A stretch of 52,400 nt of DNA. It comes from JBAXTE01 sp038240835. Its GTDB lineage: Bacteria; Bacteroidota; Bacteroidia; Bacteroidales; WCHB1-69. The notes beneath the pieces were generated by a model, which had not been told where the DNA came from, searched no databases, and worked only from the letters and a program-made list of their open reading frames with translations. Location of the stretch: positions 1 to 52,400 of the forward strand of contig JBBRGJ010000003.1 in NCBI GenBank assembly GCA_038240835.1. Reading direction: 5' to 3'. Position numbers and translations under genes: made by a program. The stretch's first letter is position 1; every line of letters begins with the position of its first letter. Below are positions 1-9,167 of this stretch, in pieces.

Positions 1-1
1 A

Positions 2-2422
2 GTCATCAACAGCAGATCTTTTGGCGCTGACCGCGAAAATGTTGCTCAAAAATCCATTGCATATATGTTAGGAATGGAAGACCATGGATTGTTATCGTGT
101 GCAAAACACTTTCCTGGTCACGGCGACACCGAATCCGATTCACACCACACACTTCCCATCATCAACCATAACCAAGCCGTTTTAGACTCCATCGATTTAT
201 ACCCATTTAAACGGTTGATAGAAAGTGGAATCAGTTCAGTAATGGTAGCCCATCTCTTTGTTCCCGCGCTCGATTCCACCAACAGCAGAGCATCAAGTCT
301 TTCTCCAAAAATTGTACACGATTTATTGCGTGATAAATTAAAATTTGAAGGATTAATTATCACCGATGCATTGGATATGAAAGGAGCTTCTAACTATTTG
401 AAACCAGGTGAATTGGAACTTGCTGCCTTAATGGCAGACAACGACATTTTACTCCTCCCAATATATCCCGAAATAGCCATCAGAGCGATAAAAAACGCAG
501 TAGACAGTTGCTTAATCCCCGAGGATATGATTACCGAAAAATGTCTAAAAATCCTCAGATACAAGGAAAGATTGCGTATAAATCATTGCTTTGAAATCCC
601 CACCGAAAACTTATACAGCGATTTAAATCCAATATCCACAAAACACCTTGTACGGGAACTTACCGAGTCGTCGATTACCGTGATCAACAACCAAAACAAC
701 ATTCTCCCAATACTTCAAACGAGTTTTGACAATTACGCAACCTTATCCATTGGAGCGAATAATAAAACACTGTTTCAAGAATCGATGTCGATGAATGGAC
801 GGTTTACGCATTTCAACTTCGCTCCTACCTTCAACTACAAACAATCCGATTCGCTTTTAAGAGCAATATCAAATTACAAAACGGTCGTTGTCTCCATTCA
901 CAACACATCGCAACTGCCACAAAGAGGATATGGCGTTACCAGCGAGTCCGTTCAATTCATCGATGCATTGGCGAAGAAAACGAATGTAATATTGACGATT
1001 TTTGGAAATCCATACATTTTAGAAAAATTTCACACCTTAAAAAATTATCAAGCCATTGTAGAAGCATATCAACCCACTCAAATGGCGGAAGAATCTGCGG
1101 CACAAGTCATCATGGGCGCTGTAAAAGCAGACGGGCGACTACCGGTGAACATTGACACCACGCTGATCGTTGGCGAAGGAAGCAATACATTTCCTATCGG
1201 ACGACTTCGAGTGACAGAGCCTTCAAAATTTGAAATATCTGAAACTTACATCCAAAAAATAGATTCAATCGTAAAAAAAGCCATCAAACTTCGTGTATTT
1301 CCTGGATGCCAAATAGCAGTAGCTTATAAAGGAGAGATGATTATCAACAAATCGTATGGAACTCCAACGTATATTGACAAAAAAGGAGTTTCAAATTCCG
1401 ATCTTTACGATATTGCCTCCATCACCAAGGTATTATCGACCACACTTGCAGTGATGAAATTATACGAAAACAAAGACATTGTACTCGAAGAAAAAGCATC
1501 ACACTATCTTCCCTCGTTGAAAAATACCAATAAATCGAACATTACCATTTCGCAATTGCTCACTCATAATTCTGGATTAAAGCCATTTTTGCCATTTTGG
1601 AAAGCGTTTATGAAAAATGGAATTGCAGATACTACTATTTTCAAAAAGAGCGCAACGGCTGATTTTCAATTTCAAGTGGCAGATAGTATGTTTGTCAACA
1701 AATCTATAAAAGACAGTATTTTGTTTAAAATAATAGAGTCGGATGTGGATTCATTAAAATCGTATCAATACAGTGATTTTAATTTCATTCTTTTAAAGGA
1801 AATCGTTGAAACCATCACCCAATGTCCAATCAATAAATTTGTCGATAGCGTTTTTTATGCACCGTTAAATTTATCCTACATTGGATATCAGCCATTGGCA
1901 AGGTTTCCAAAAACTCAAATAATGCCAACCGAACGAGACGAACTATTTCGGAAACAAGTTGTTCGCGGAACCGTGCACGATCAAACGGCGGCGTTGATGG
2001 GTGGCGTTGCTGGTCACGCAGGACTCTTTTCGAATGCTTCTGATGTTGCCATATTAATGCAAATGTTGCTCAATGACGGAATATATGCAGGCACAAGAAT
2101 ATTAAAACCTGCGACCGTTCAGAAGTTTACCAAACATTGGTTTACCAAAGAAATTGCCAACCGAAGAGGCCTTGGTTTTGACAAACCTTCGCGTGAAGGC
2201 GATCCCTCTCCAGTATCACCGTCGGCATCAGAAAAAAGTTATGGACACACCGGTTTTACAGGTACTTTAGTCTGGTCGGATCCTGATTACAACCTAACCT
2301 TTGTTTTTTTATCAAACAGAGTATATCCAGATGCTGAAAACAATCGGTTGGCAAAAATGGGAATTAGAACAGAAATTCAAGAGCTGCTGTATCAAGCAAT
2401 TCAAAAGAGTCTTGTGAAGTAA
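2..2422 (+). CDS. Glycoside hydrolase family 3 / class C beta-lactamase-fold fusion (5' partial)
   Basis: The reading frame is open from base 2, so the N-terminus lies outside the window; 806 residues are visible. The first part is a GH3 beta-N-acetylhexosaminidase (NagZ-like) domain. It has KHFPGHGDT followed by DSH at about nt 104-145, where the Asp-His pair is the acid/base dyad of NagZ-type enzymes, and TDALDM at about nt 362-379, whose first Asp is the expected nucleophile. From about nt 1230 to the end is a serine beta-lactamase/penicillin-binding-like domain with SITK (the SxxK motif, about nt 1420), YSD (YxN position) and HTG near the C-terminus. This fusion is common in Bacteroidota and is usually exported. 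The likely role is trimming GlcNAc-containing muropeptides with an attached esterase or peptidase activity. The signal peptide cannot be checked because the start is missing. The family call is secure; the substrate is inferred. Confidence 0.93.
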   Translation, partial: VINSRSFGADRENVAQKSIAYMLGMEDHGLLSCAKHFPGHGDTESDSHHTLPIINHNQAVLDSIDLYPFKRLIESGISSVMVAHLFVPALDSTNSRASSLSPKIVHDLLRDKLKFEGLIITDALDMKGASNYLKPGELELAALMADNDILLLPIYPEIAIRAIKNAVDSCLIPEDMITEKCLKILRYKERLRINHCFEIPTENLYSDLNPISTKHLVRELTESSITVINNQNNILPILQTSFDNYATLSIGANNKTLFQESMSMNGRFTHFNFAPTFNYKQSDSLLRAISNYKTVVVSIHNTSQLPQRGYGVTSESVQFIDALAKKTNVILTIFGNPYILEKFHTLKNYQAIVEAYQPTQMAEESAAQVIMGAVKADGRLPVNIDTTLIVGEGSNTFPIGRLRVTEPSKFEISETYIQKIDSIVKKAIKLRVFPGCQIAVAYKGEMIINKSYGTPTYIDKKGVSNSDLYDIASITKVLSTTLAVMKLYENKDIVLEEKASHYLPSLKNTNKSNITISQLLTHNSGLKPFLPFWKAFMKNGIADTTIFKKSATADFQFQVADSMFVNKSIKDSILFKIIESDVDSLKSYQYSDFNFILLKEIVETITQCPINKFVDSVFYAPLNLSYIGYQPLARFPKTQIMPTERDELFRKQVVRGTVHDQTAALMGGVAGHAGLFSNASDVAILMQMLLNDGIYAGTRILKPATVQKFTKHWFTKEIANRRGLGFDKPSREGDPSPVSPSASEKSYGHTGFTGTLVWSDPDYNLTFVFLSNRVYPDAENNRLAKMGIRTEIQELLYQAIQKSLVK

Positions 2423-2485
2423 GTTGCTTACAATAAATAGCATTTATTTAACGTTTATTTTACTTAATCATTAACTTTAAAGATT

Positions 2486-3376
2486 ATGAAAAAGTCAATC
2501 ACCCGATTCAATATCGTTGCAGCGTTGCTTGTATGCTCAATGATTGGTTTATTATCCTTAAAAAATACTCATACAACCCAGAGGGATTATGTCTCTATTT
2601 CCAAATATATAGACGAACACAAACTCGAGGTTAAAATCTCTGGAAAAGGTGGCCACTCGGAAAAATGTTTGACTTTTGAGTTAAAAAACAAGACTCCAGA
2701 TTCGCTCTTCATCCGGTTAGAACCTGGTCGTAGAATTGTGTGCGAAGACTCATCACTTCAAGATATTTTAATTGTAAAAGAGAACCTCATGGCCCTTGCT
2801 CCTAATTCTAAGGTAACCGCAGAAGGATATGGATTCTGTTGCAGAGCCACTAAACACAGTCCATCCAAAGATTCCAAATTCAACATTGGATTCATGGACC
2901 CACCAAAATGGGTAGAACTTGCAGAAGTCATCAACCAAAATAATTTTCCAACGCAGCCGATACAAAATGCAATTTGGGTATTGTCCGACAACCATCCAAT
3001 CACATCCATTTATTACGAAAAAATGGAAGAAATCGATCTTTTACTTCAAACCGTAGAGAAGATAAAAGGGATAAAAAGACCTTGGTATTCTATTACTTAC
3101 GCCAAAGACACGTCCATGTTGTTTTCAAATCGTCCCGAAACACTCCACGGAAAAATTAATTATTACACCAACAAAAACACCGTCATCTCGATCAACGTAA
3201 GAAGTGCTAAAGGGCGATTAATGACAACATTGATAAATGAAGAGCTAAAAAACACAGGCAATCATGAGTACAAGCTCAACTTTGATATAACAAACTGGCC
3301 TAAAGGCGATTATGATGTAAACGTATTGGAAGATTACTCGAATCTTAATTTTAAAAAGAGATTTACAATTGAGTAA
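2486..3376 (+). CDS. Secreted protein of unknown function with a C-terminal Por-sorting-like beta domain
   Basis: This 296-residue protein starts with a positively charged, hydrophobic signal-like segment (MKKSITRF then a hydrophobic run to about residue 25). The central region (about 35-175) is not recognised; it contains Cys residues, including a vicinal FCC pair near residue 113. The last 80 or so residues (from about NTVISINVRSAKGRLM to KRFTIE) have the beta-strand rhythm of Bacteroidota secretion-sorting/FlgD-like Ig domains, including an LNFDITNWPKGDYDVNVL stretch similar to the 'L..LPKGIYFV.V' end of type IX signals, though it lacks a clean terminal consensus. It lies 63 bp after the GH3 fusion on the same strand, so co-transcription is possible. 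Function unknown; export is likely. Confidence 0.7.
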   Translation: MKKSITRFNIVAALLVCSMIGLLSLKNTHTTQRDYVSISKYIDEHKLEVKISGKGGHSEKCLTFELKNKTPDSLFIRLEPGRRIVCEDSSLQDILIVKENLMALAPNSKVTAEGYGFCCRATKHSPSKDSKFNIGFMDPPKWVELAEVINQNNFPTQPIQNAIWVLSDNHPITSIYYEKMEEIDLLLQTVEKIKGIKRPWYSITYAKDTSMLFSNRPETLHGKINYYTNKNTVISINVRSAKGRLMTTLINEELKNTGNHEYKLNFDITNWPKGDYDVNVLEDYSNLNFKKRFTIE

Positions 3377-3657
3377 TTTTACAAGTATTTGGGAATCGAA
3401 AGGGTACGTTCTTTTAGAAAAACAGAAAGCAATTCAACCTAAATGCAAAAAGACTTTATAAGTGTGTAAAAACCAAGTGTATATTTCCAAAACGAGTCAA
3501 AGCCTATCTATTTAAATATCAATGACTTTCGATGTCAATAAATAAAACATTTATTATTCTTATTTAGTACTGATAAATATACGCAATATTCTAAAAAATT
3601 AAATAAAATATCAGAAATTAAGTTGTACTTTTGCGCTTTATTTTTTGAAATTCAACA
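3377..3657. other. Intergenic gap before the permease gene
   Basis: This AT-rich gap holds no ORF I would accept. The only structure seen is the promoter box at its 3' end, annotated separately. Confidence 0.5.
3626..3633 (+). promoter_or_regulatory. Bacteroidota -7 box (TACTTTTG) of the amino-acid permease
   Basis: The sequence TACTTTTG fits the TAnnTTTG consensus exactly and sits 24 bp before the ATG of the permease, giving a very short leader. No clear -33 TTG is visible at the usual spacing. Confidence 0.6.
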
Positions 3658-4986
3658 ATGAAATCTGTTATTCCAATAAGAAAACTTGGTCTATTCTCTG
3701 TCATCTCCTTTGTGATTGCCAATATGGTTGGCACAGGTGTATTTACCTCGTTAGGATTCCAGCTAATGGGGATTCAGAACAGTTTAGCCATTTTAATTTT
3801 ATGGGCAGTTGGTGGATTGCTTGCATTTTGTGGCGCATTGGTTTATGGCGAATTAGGTTCGACCATGCCGCGAAGTGGTGGTGAATATCACTATCTTTCC
3901 AAAATTTATCATCCATCGGTTGGATTTTTATCCGGTTGGATTTCGCTCACTGTTGGCTTTTCTGCTCCCGTTGCCTTGGCTTGCATGGCCATGGCAGGAT
4001 ACATTCACTCCATTGCTCCAGCAGTAAATCCAACTATTTTCGCATTGACTGTTTTAACTACAATTACCCTTGTTCATAGTTTTAGCATCAATACAGGCAG
4101 TAAATTTCAAAACCTATTTACCATCTTTAAAATAGTGTTGATTTTAGTTTTTGTCATTGCTGGTTTTGTCCTCATCGATGCGCCTCAACCCGTAAATGCA
4201 GATTTTTCTGCGTTTAAAATGGATGATTTATTCAACAAAAACTTTGCTCAGTCACTGATATTTGTCACCTACGCTTTTTCGGGATGGAATGCAGCGGCTT
4301 ACATTGCTGGCGATATAAAAAATCCTCAAAAGGATCTTCCAAAATCTCTATTTATCAGCACCATCGCGGTGACTGTTGCTTATCTATTGCTCAACTACGT
4401 TTTTCTATACAGCGCTCCCAAAGCAGAATTGGCAGGACAAGTAGAAGTTGGTTTTATTGCAGCTAACTCAATTTTTGGCACTACCGGCGGAATGGTCATG
4501 GCATTACTAATAAGCATCTTACTTATCTCCACCATTAGTTCCATGGTGTTTGTGGGTCCACGAGTATCACAAGTAATGGGTGAAGATTACAGACTTTTGA
4601 GAACACTGTCAGTTAAAACCAAAAATCAGATTCCGATCAACGCTATTTGGTTGCAATATGGAATAAGTGCCATATTAATCGTCACCGCTTCATTTTCGCA
4701 AGTGATGACTTACGCAGGATTTACCTTAAATATATTTGCACTTTTGGCTGTATTTGGGGTCATCGTTCATCGCATTCGGTTTCCAAAAGCAGAGAGACCA
4801 TTCAAAACTTGGGGATACCCATTTACACCGCTTATTTATGCAGCCATCATTATTTGGACGCTCGTCTTTTTGATGCAAACAAATACCAAAGAGTCACTCT
4901 ATGGCTTGTTAACGGTGTTTACTGGACTAATCATCTATTTTATCAACTATTTATATTCAAAAAAGAAACCAAAACAATCAAAATAA
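3658..4986 (+). CDS. APC-superfamily amino-acid permease
   Basis: This 442-residue polytopic protein has about 12 hydrophobic segments. The N-terminus IRKLGLFSVISFVIANMVG followed by TGVF is the TM1 signature of the amino acid-polyamine-organocation family (unwound GTG-type motif that binds the substrate carboxylate). The segment SGWNAAAYIAGDIKNPQKDLP matches the conserved cytosolic loop of APC transporters. The length is normal. It probably imports or exchanges an amino acid across the inner membrane; specificity cannot be read from the sequence. The lipoprotein gene starts only 3 nt after the stop, so the two are almost certainly co-transcribed. Confidence 0.92.
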   Translation: MKSVIPIRKLGLFSVISFVIANMVGTGVFTSLGFQLMGIQNSLAILILWAVGGLLAFCGALVYGELGSTMPRSGGEYHYLSKIYHPSVGFLSGWISLTVGFSAPVALACMAMAGYIHSIAPAVNPTIFALTVLTTITLVHSFSINTGSKFQNLFTIFKIVLILVFVIAGFVLIDAPQPVNADFSAFKMDDLFNKNFAQSLIFVTYAFSGWNAAAYIAGDIKNPQKDLPKSLFISTIAVTVAYLLLNYVFLYSAPKAELAGQVEVGFIAANSIFGTTGGMVMALLISILLISTISSMVFVGPRVSQVMGEDYRLLRTLSVKTKNQIPINAIWLQYGISAILIVTASFSQVMTYAGFTLNIFALLAVFGVIVHRIRFPKAERPFKTWGYPFTPLIYAAIIIWTLVFLMQTNTKESLYGLLTVFTGLIIYFINYLYSKKKPKQSK

Positions 4987-4989
4987 AAA

Positions 4990-6198
4990 ATGAGAAAATT
5001 ACTATTTACATTCATCGGCTTCGCTATTTTGACGTCATGTACGCAAAGTAACAGCAAAAAGGAATCCTCTTCGAAAGACTCTGTCGTTACCACAACCGAA
5101 AACGAAGTTACAAAAAAAGACAACTCTAAAACAATAGAAATCAGCTCTTTAAACTTAGACCCAACCAAAGTAAAAGATTTGAATGACATTGCAAAATTTA
5201 GTGCTGGCATGGATGTAAACAGTGACAGCAGATTGTCGAAATACACAAAAACAAAAACGTGGAGATCGTATTCGCAACAAGCAAATGTTACATGGAGTAG
5301 TTTTTTCAGCAAAAACGAAGCAGCTCGCACTTGGGGTGACAATGAATTAGCAGAAGTAAGAACATCGTGCAACACGTTGATTTACCCATTTAGCGGTCCG
5401 GATGCTTTATTCCCAGAAATATTTTTTCCTCAAACCAAAGAGGTGTTCATGATTGGATTAGAGCCAGTAGGTTCAATTCCTTCGTTTAAAAACGTAGAAG
5501 ATAATACTCAATTAGACACTATTTTTGAAAAATACAAAAGAGCCATCAACGAGGTGATAAAATTCAGCTTCTTTATGACTAAAAAGATGAAAATTGAGCT
5601 GACCAACCAAGACATCGACGGCACCACTCCTATCATCATGTTATTCCTCGTTCGCGAAGGTAAAGAGCTTTTAAAAGTAGAACCCATCATCATTGGGAAA
5701 GACGGTGAAGTAGTTGTAAAAAACAATTTTAACGAGATTAAAAGTTCTAAAAACAAAGGAGTTCGGATTTTTTACAACAATCCAGGCAGTAAAGAAGTTC
5801 GTCAAATAACCTATATTTCAACCAATTTAGCCGATGGCACATTGACTGTAAACAGCGAACTTTTAGCATTTTTTGACAATATGAAAGGAAATGTTTGCAG
5901 TTACGTTAAATCTGCCTCATACTTAATGCACAAAGATGCATTCTCAACCATTCGTAACACATTATTGACAAAATCTAAATTTCATTTGCAAGATGATTCC
6001 GGAATTCCATACAAATATTTCGATAAAAAAATATGGGATATCAAACTTCATGGAACCTACGAAAAACCAATAAAACTTTTTGCCAATAGCGCAGAAGCCG
6101 ATTTAGCGAAAGCTTATAAAGATTCAACCATTAAAAAATTGAACTTCAGAATCGGATACGCAGGCAAATCAAACTTATTATTTGCAAAGAAAAAGTAA
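4990..6198 (+). CDS. Lipoprotein of unknown function
   Basis: The 402-residue product begins MRKLLFTFIGFAILTSC, a type II signal peptide with lipobox LTSC at residues 14-17. A Ser/Lys/Asp-rich linker follows to about residue 45, typical of surface or outer-membrane lipoproteins in this phylum. The mature part is rich in aromatic residues (WRSYSQQANVTWSSFF, YPFSGPDALFPEIFFP, IGLEPVG). The Tyr-Pro-Phe-Ser-Gly-Pro-Asp and Gly-Leu-Glu-Pro-Val-Gly motifs look like conserved family signatures, but I cannot assign a named family or activity. It is tightly linked behind the permease and followed by a strong terminator, so it ends the operon. Confidence 0.75.
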   Translation: MRKLLFTFIGFAILTSCTQSNSKKESSSKDSVVTTTENEVTKKDNSKTIEISSLNLDPTKVKDLNDIAKFSAGMDVNSDSRLSKYTKTKTWRSYSQQANVTWSSFFSKNEAARTWGDNELAEVRTSCNTLIYPFSGPDALFPEIFFPQTKEVFMIGLEPVGSIPSFKNVEDNTQLDTIFEKYKRAINEVIKFSFFMTKKMKIELTNQDIDGTTPIIMLFLVREGKELLKVEPIIIGKDGEVVVKNNFNEIKSSKNKGVRIFYNNPGSKEVRQITYISTNLADGTLTVNSELLAFFDNMKGNVCSYVKSASYLMHKDAFSTIRNTLLTKSKFHLQDDSGIPYKYFDKKIWDIKLHGTYEKPIKLFANSAEADLAKAYKDSTIKKLNFRIGYAGKSNLLFAKKK

Positions 6199-6221
6199 GA
6201 TTTTTCTAAACAAATTCCATG

Positions 6222-6266
6222 ACACACAATTTCTGTTTAACCCACAGAGATTGTGTGTTTTTTTTT
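6222..6266 (+). terminator. Rho-independent terminator after the permease-lipoprotein pair
   Basis: Arms 6222-6236 and 6244-6258 (ACACACAATTTCTGT / ACAGAGATTGTGTGT) pair along 15 nt with one G-U wobble, with a 7-nt loop and a following run of T. Confidence 0.85.
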
Positions 6267-6494
6267 GTTTGATATGAAATATTCTTCCTCGCAATACAAA
6301 TGATATTTCGAATGAAACAAATTGTGATGATAAATCTCAAATAAAAAATATTTAATTCTGCATATTTATCTAAATCATGCGTTTAAAAGGATATCTTTGT
6401 TTTCACTGTTTGAAGATATAGAATATTTTCGACCAAAAATCTTATCCCATAAAAAGCATCTCACAAACCAACAGTGAAAAAAAAAACCTTAAAA

Positions 6495-7526
6495 ATGAAA
6501 AAAAACATATTATTAACGGGCGCATCCGGAACCATTGGGCTTGAAGTATTGAAGCAACTATTTGCAAAAAAAGAGCTGTATAACATTGCGGTATTTGATG
6601 TAAAATCCAACAAGACCGTTAAAAAATTCGAACCATTTAGCAAAGAGATCACCATTGTTTACGGAGATATTTCAAAAAAAGACGATTTGATTTCTGTATC
6701 GGCAGACAAGGATGTTGTGATTCACCTTGCTGCAATTATTCCGCCGCTGGCAGATGAGTTTCCAGAGTTATCGTATAGAGTAAATACCATTGGGACCGAA
6801 AACTTAATCCGTCTTTTGGAAGAGAACTCGCCAAATACATTCTTCATATACAGCTCTTCCATCTCGGTGTATGGCGACAGGCTGAATAATCCTTTTATAA
6901 ATGTGAATGATAAATTATCACCCAGCGAAGGCGATGAATATGCCAAAACGAAGATAAAAGCGGAAGAAATTATTCGAAATTGCAATTTAGATTGGAGCAT
7001 ATTGCGATTAGCGGCCATTATGGGAGGACATAAAATCTCCAAATTAATGTTCCACCAACCACTCAATACGTCCTTAGAAATAGCCACACCCGAAGATACT
7101 GCCACAGCATTTTTGAGCGCCATTAATCACCAGAAAGAATTATCGAAAAGAACATTCAACCTTGGAGGTGGCGATAAATGCAGAATTATTTATAAAGATT
7201 TTTTGGAAAAATCGTTTAAGATGAACGGATTGGGGAAAATGGATTTTCCACCTCATGCATTTGCTGACAAGAACTTTCATTGTGGATATTACGAAGATGG
7301 CGATGATTTGAATCAGATTTTAAATTTCAGAAAAGACACCATGGAGAGTTATTTTGAAAAAGAGAAAAACAAAGTGTCCCCTTTAAAAAAAGCAGTCACA
7401 TCAGTAGTAAAATGTTTTGTAAAGAGACATTTATTAAAACAATCTGAACCCTTGCAAGCATTTAAGGACAAAAATCAGGAATCAATGTTACACTATTTCA
7501 ATTCGCCCGATTCCGAAAAAGAATAA
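6495..7526 (+). CDS. NAD(P)-dependent epimerase/dehydratase (extended SDR)
   Basis: From the ATG at 6495 the product is 343 residues. An in-frame GTG at 6474 would add MKKKTLK, but the ATG places the Rossmann strand at the usual distance and is preferred. Residues 4-15 (ILLTGASGTIG) form the TGxxGxxG dinucleotide site, DVVIHLAAIIPP is the typical HLAA segment, and YAKTK is the YxxxK catalytic pair with an upstream SSS stretch. The C-terminal part departs from sugar epimerases and ends in a long charged region (PLKKAVTSVVKCFVKRHLL). The substrate is unknown; a nucleotide sugar or a sterol/flavonol-like compound are both compatible with the fold. It appears monocistronic, between two terminators. 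Confidence 0.85.
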   Translation: MKKNILLTGASGTIGLEVLKQLFAKKELYNIAVFDVKSNKTVKKFEPFSKEITIVYGDISKKDDLISVSADKDVVIHLAAIIPPLADEFPELSYRVNTIGTENLIRLLEENSPNTFFIYSSSISVYGDRLNNPFINVNDKLSPSEGDEYAKTKIKAEEIIRNCNLDWSILRLAAIMGGHKISKLMFHQPLNTSLEIATPEDTATAFLSAINHQKELSKRTFNLGGGDKCRIIYKDFLEKSFKMNGLGKMDFPPHAFADKNFHCGYYEDGDDLNQILNFRKDTMESYFEKEKNKVSPLKKAVTSVVKCFVKRHLLKQSEPLQAFKDKNQESMLHYFNSPDSEKE

Positions 7527-7530
7527 ATAC

Positions 7531-7577
7531 AAAAAAGCTGATTCGACCTTAAACATTGGTCAAATCAGCTTTTTTTT
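7531..7577 (+). terminator. Rho-independent terminator after the epimerase gene
   Basis: An inverted repeat AAAAAAGCTGATTcGACC ... GGTcAAATCAGCTTTTTT closes over a short loop and ends in a T run, 5 bp after the epimerase stop. Confidence 0.85.
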
Positions 7578-7711
7578 ATTCCAGAAATCCTCTTGTGAAG
7601 GTTGTTATGAAGAGATTTTGTTTGAGAACTAATTCACTTCGAAATTTTTTCTTTTTAGTGTCACTTTTGTCTTGACATCCCGCCTTGCGGAATAAACTCC
7701 AGTAACCAATT

Positions 7712-7893
7712 TCAAGTCCCGTCAGGGACGTAATGTCGGTAAAAATTATATAAAAAACGATCATTGAGTGCCGTTAGGTACGTAACCGTAGAAATACCAA
7801 TCAATTCAAATTCTTATAAGGTTACGTCCCTATGGGACTCGTTTTAAATTGTATCATCTTTTTTTTTACCGACATCTTGTCCCTACGGGACTG
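7712..7893. repeat. Nested inverted repeats of the GTCCCgTagGGAC type
   Basis: Two nested pairs of arms are present. The outer pair is 7716-7745 (starting GTCCCGTCAGGGACGTAATG) and 7861-7891 (ending TTGTCCCTACGGGAC), which also share TGTCGGTAAAAA/TTTTTACCGACA. The inner pair is 7768-7787 (GTGCCGTTAGGTACGTAACC) and 7820-7838 (GGTTACGTCCCTATGGGAC). All four contain a variant of the short palindrome GTCCC(g/t)ta(g)GGGAC. This looks like a REP-type or miniature dispersed element rather than a gene; the rest of the 7578-7920 gap shows nothing else. Confidence 0.75.
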
Positions 7894-7920
7894 CTAATCC
7901 CCGAATATAAAGTTTCTAAA

Positions 7921-8978
7921 TCACATTTCGTAAGCGAATTTAATGGTACTATAAAGTTTGCCTTTTGTGTCATAGCTCAATTGTTCGGTCATTAATCCTT
8001 CGGCATTGTATTTCATGACTCTATTCATTAATATTTTTTTTGCCAATATAGAATTTATAACTAACAGGACGTTGATTTTCATAGGTGTAGAAATAACTAA
8101 CTGATTGATTTCCTTTCTTATCATACGAGATAGAGGAGAGTAATCGATCTTCGGATTGATCGTAAATCGAACGATGCAACAGCAGCTCAGACTCATTGTA
8201 AGTTGACGATTCTAGCAATAAGTGATCTTTAAGGGTATATTTATTCACTATTTTTTCAACTTTCCCTTTTTCGCCCACAATACGCCATGAAGCATAAGAA
8301 TATTGATCATCGGAGTGTGTATCTCGGCAAAATAACACCTCATTCTTTTCTACTTTTTCGCCCAAAGGATTACAATGATAACTCCAAATTCGTTTGATTT
8401 TCCCATTCTTTTGATACAATGTTGTCTTGGCAGGCGAATCATCTGCGTTAAACTCGTGCACCCATTTGTTGCAGAATTTAGTAGTGTCTTTTTTATAAAG
8501 CACTGACTCAGTGGTAAAACTTTTTTCATTTCTTGTCCACTTACCCATCGATTGAACTTTCTTTTTACCGTTTTCGCGAACAAATGCAATTAATTTTTGC
8601 TTTTGATCATACGTCCAAAGGGTCGAAAATGTCAATTTTGAGTTTTTATAAACGGTACTTTTGGTTAACTTGTCTTTATCAATAAAGGAGAAGAACCCTT
8701 CTTCCAAGGTGTCATTTTTGTAATTTAACCGAATAAAGTGCGTCAAGTTTCCTAATTCATCGAAATACTTAACATACTTCTCTGCCTTTTTGGGCGAAGT
8801 TTTGGTAACATCAAAAACGATTTTTTTAACATTTTCAGAAGACGGTTCATACGCCGGCGACATCTTCATCGAAATATAATCGTTATAATTAGGCGTGTTG
8901 TATTCATATTTGCGAATACAATGAGAGATTAGGTATTAGACAAATCGCTAATACAAACAAGACAAACGGATGTTTCAT
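7921..8978 (-). pseudogene. Secreted YD-repeat-like protein gene broken by two frameshifts
   Basis: Three overlapping minus-strand frames make one protein when joined. (1) ATG at 8978 encodes a signal peptide MKHPFVLFVLAICLIPNLSL-YSQ and hits TGA at 8904-8906. (2) The main frame (open through 8869 to 8021, 282 residues from its first ATG) lacks a signal peptide but is already open upstream, reading KYEYNTPNYNDYISMKMS. (3) After its stop, the frame ending at 7921 reads MNRVMKYNAEGLMTEQLSYD-TKG, continuing the same repeat style. The second shift maps to an A8 tract (forward T8, 8034-8041); loss of one A restores YIGKKILMNRV. The first maps to about 8905-8915. The protein carries repeated 'YDxxGxL/xxSxxYD' units resembling Rhs/MORN-like beta repeats. 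It may be a true pseudogene or two assembly indels. Confidence 0.75.
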
Positions 8979-9084
8979 AAGTTGGTTGTTTTTTGGTGAT
9001 ACAAAGTGGTTGTTTATTCATTTTATGTAACGATAGAATTATAAATATGTTACATTGTTTTAATAAATTTACAAAAAAAAACAT

Positions 9085-9092
9085 TACTTTTG
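9085..9092 (+). promoter_or_regulatory. Bacteroidota -7 box (TACTTTTG) upstream of the MscS-type channel
   Basis: An exact TAnnTTTG match 75 bp before the channel start, in an otherwise featureless AT-rich gap. Confidence 0.5.
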
Positions 9093-9167
9093 TAAGAATC
9101 AAATATTCACCATTTAACTAATCAGGGTTAAAAAAACTCTAATCAACTCTTTTACAATACAAAAACA

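Noticed and set aside
7921..8196. Separate 91-residue gene
   Set aside because: Its N-terminal half is an off-frame reading of the neighbouring gene; only the last 35 residues continue the broken protein, so it is treated as part of the pseudogene.
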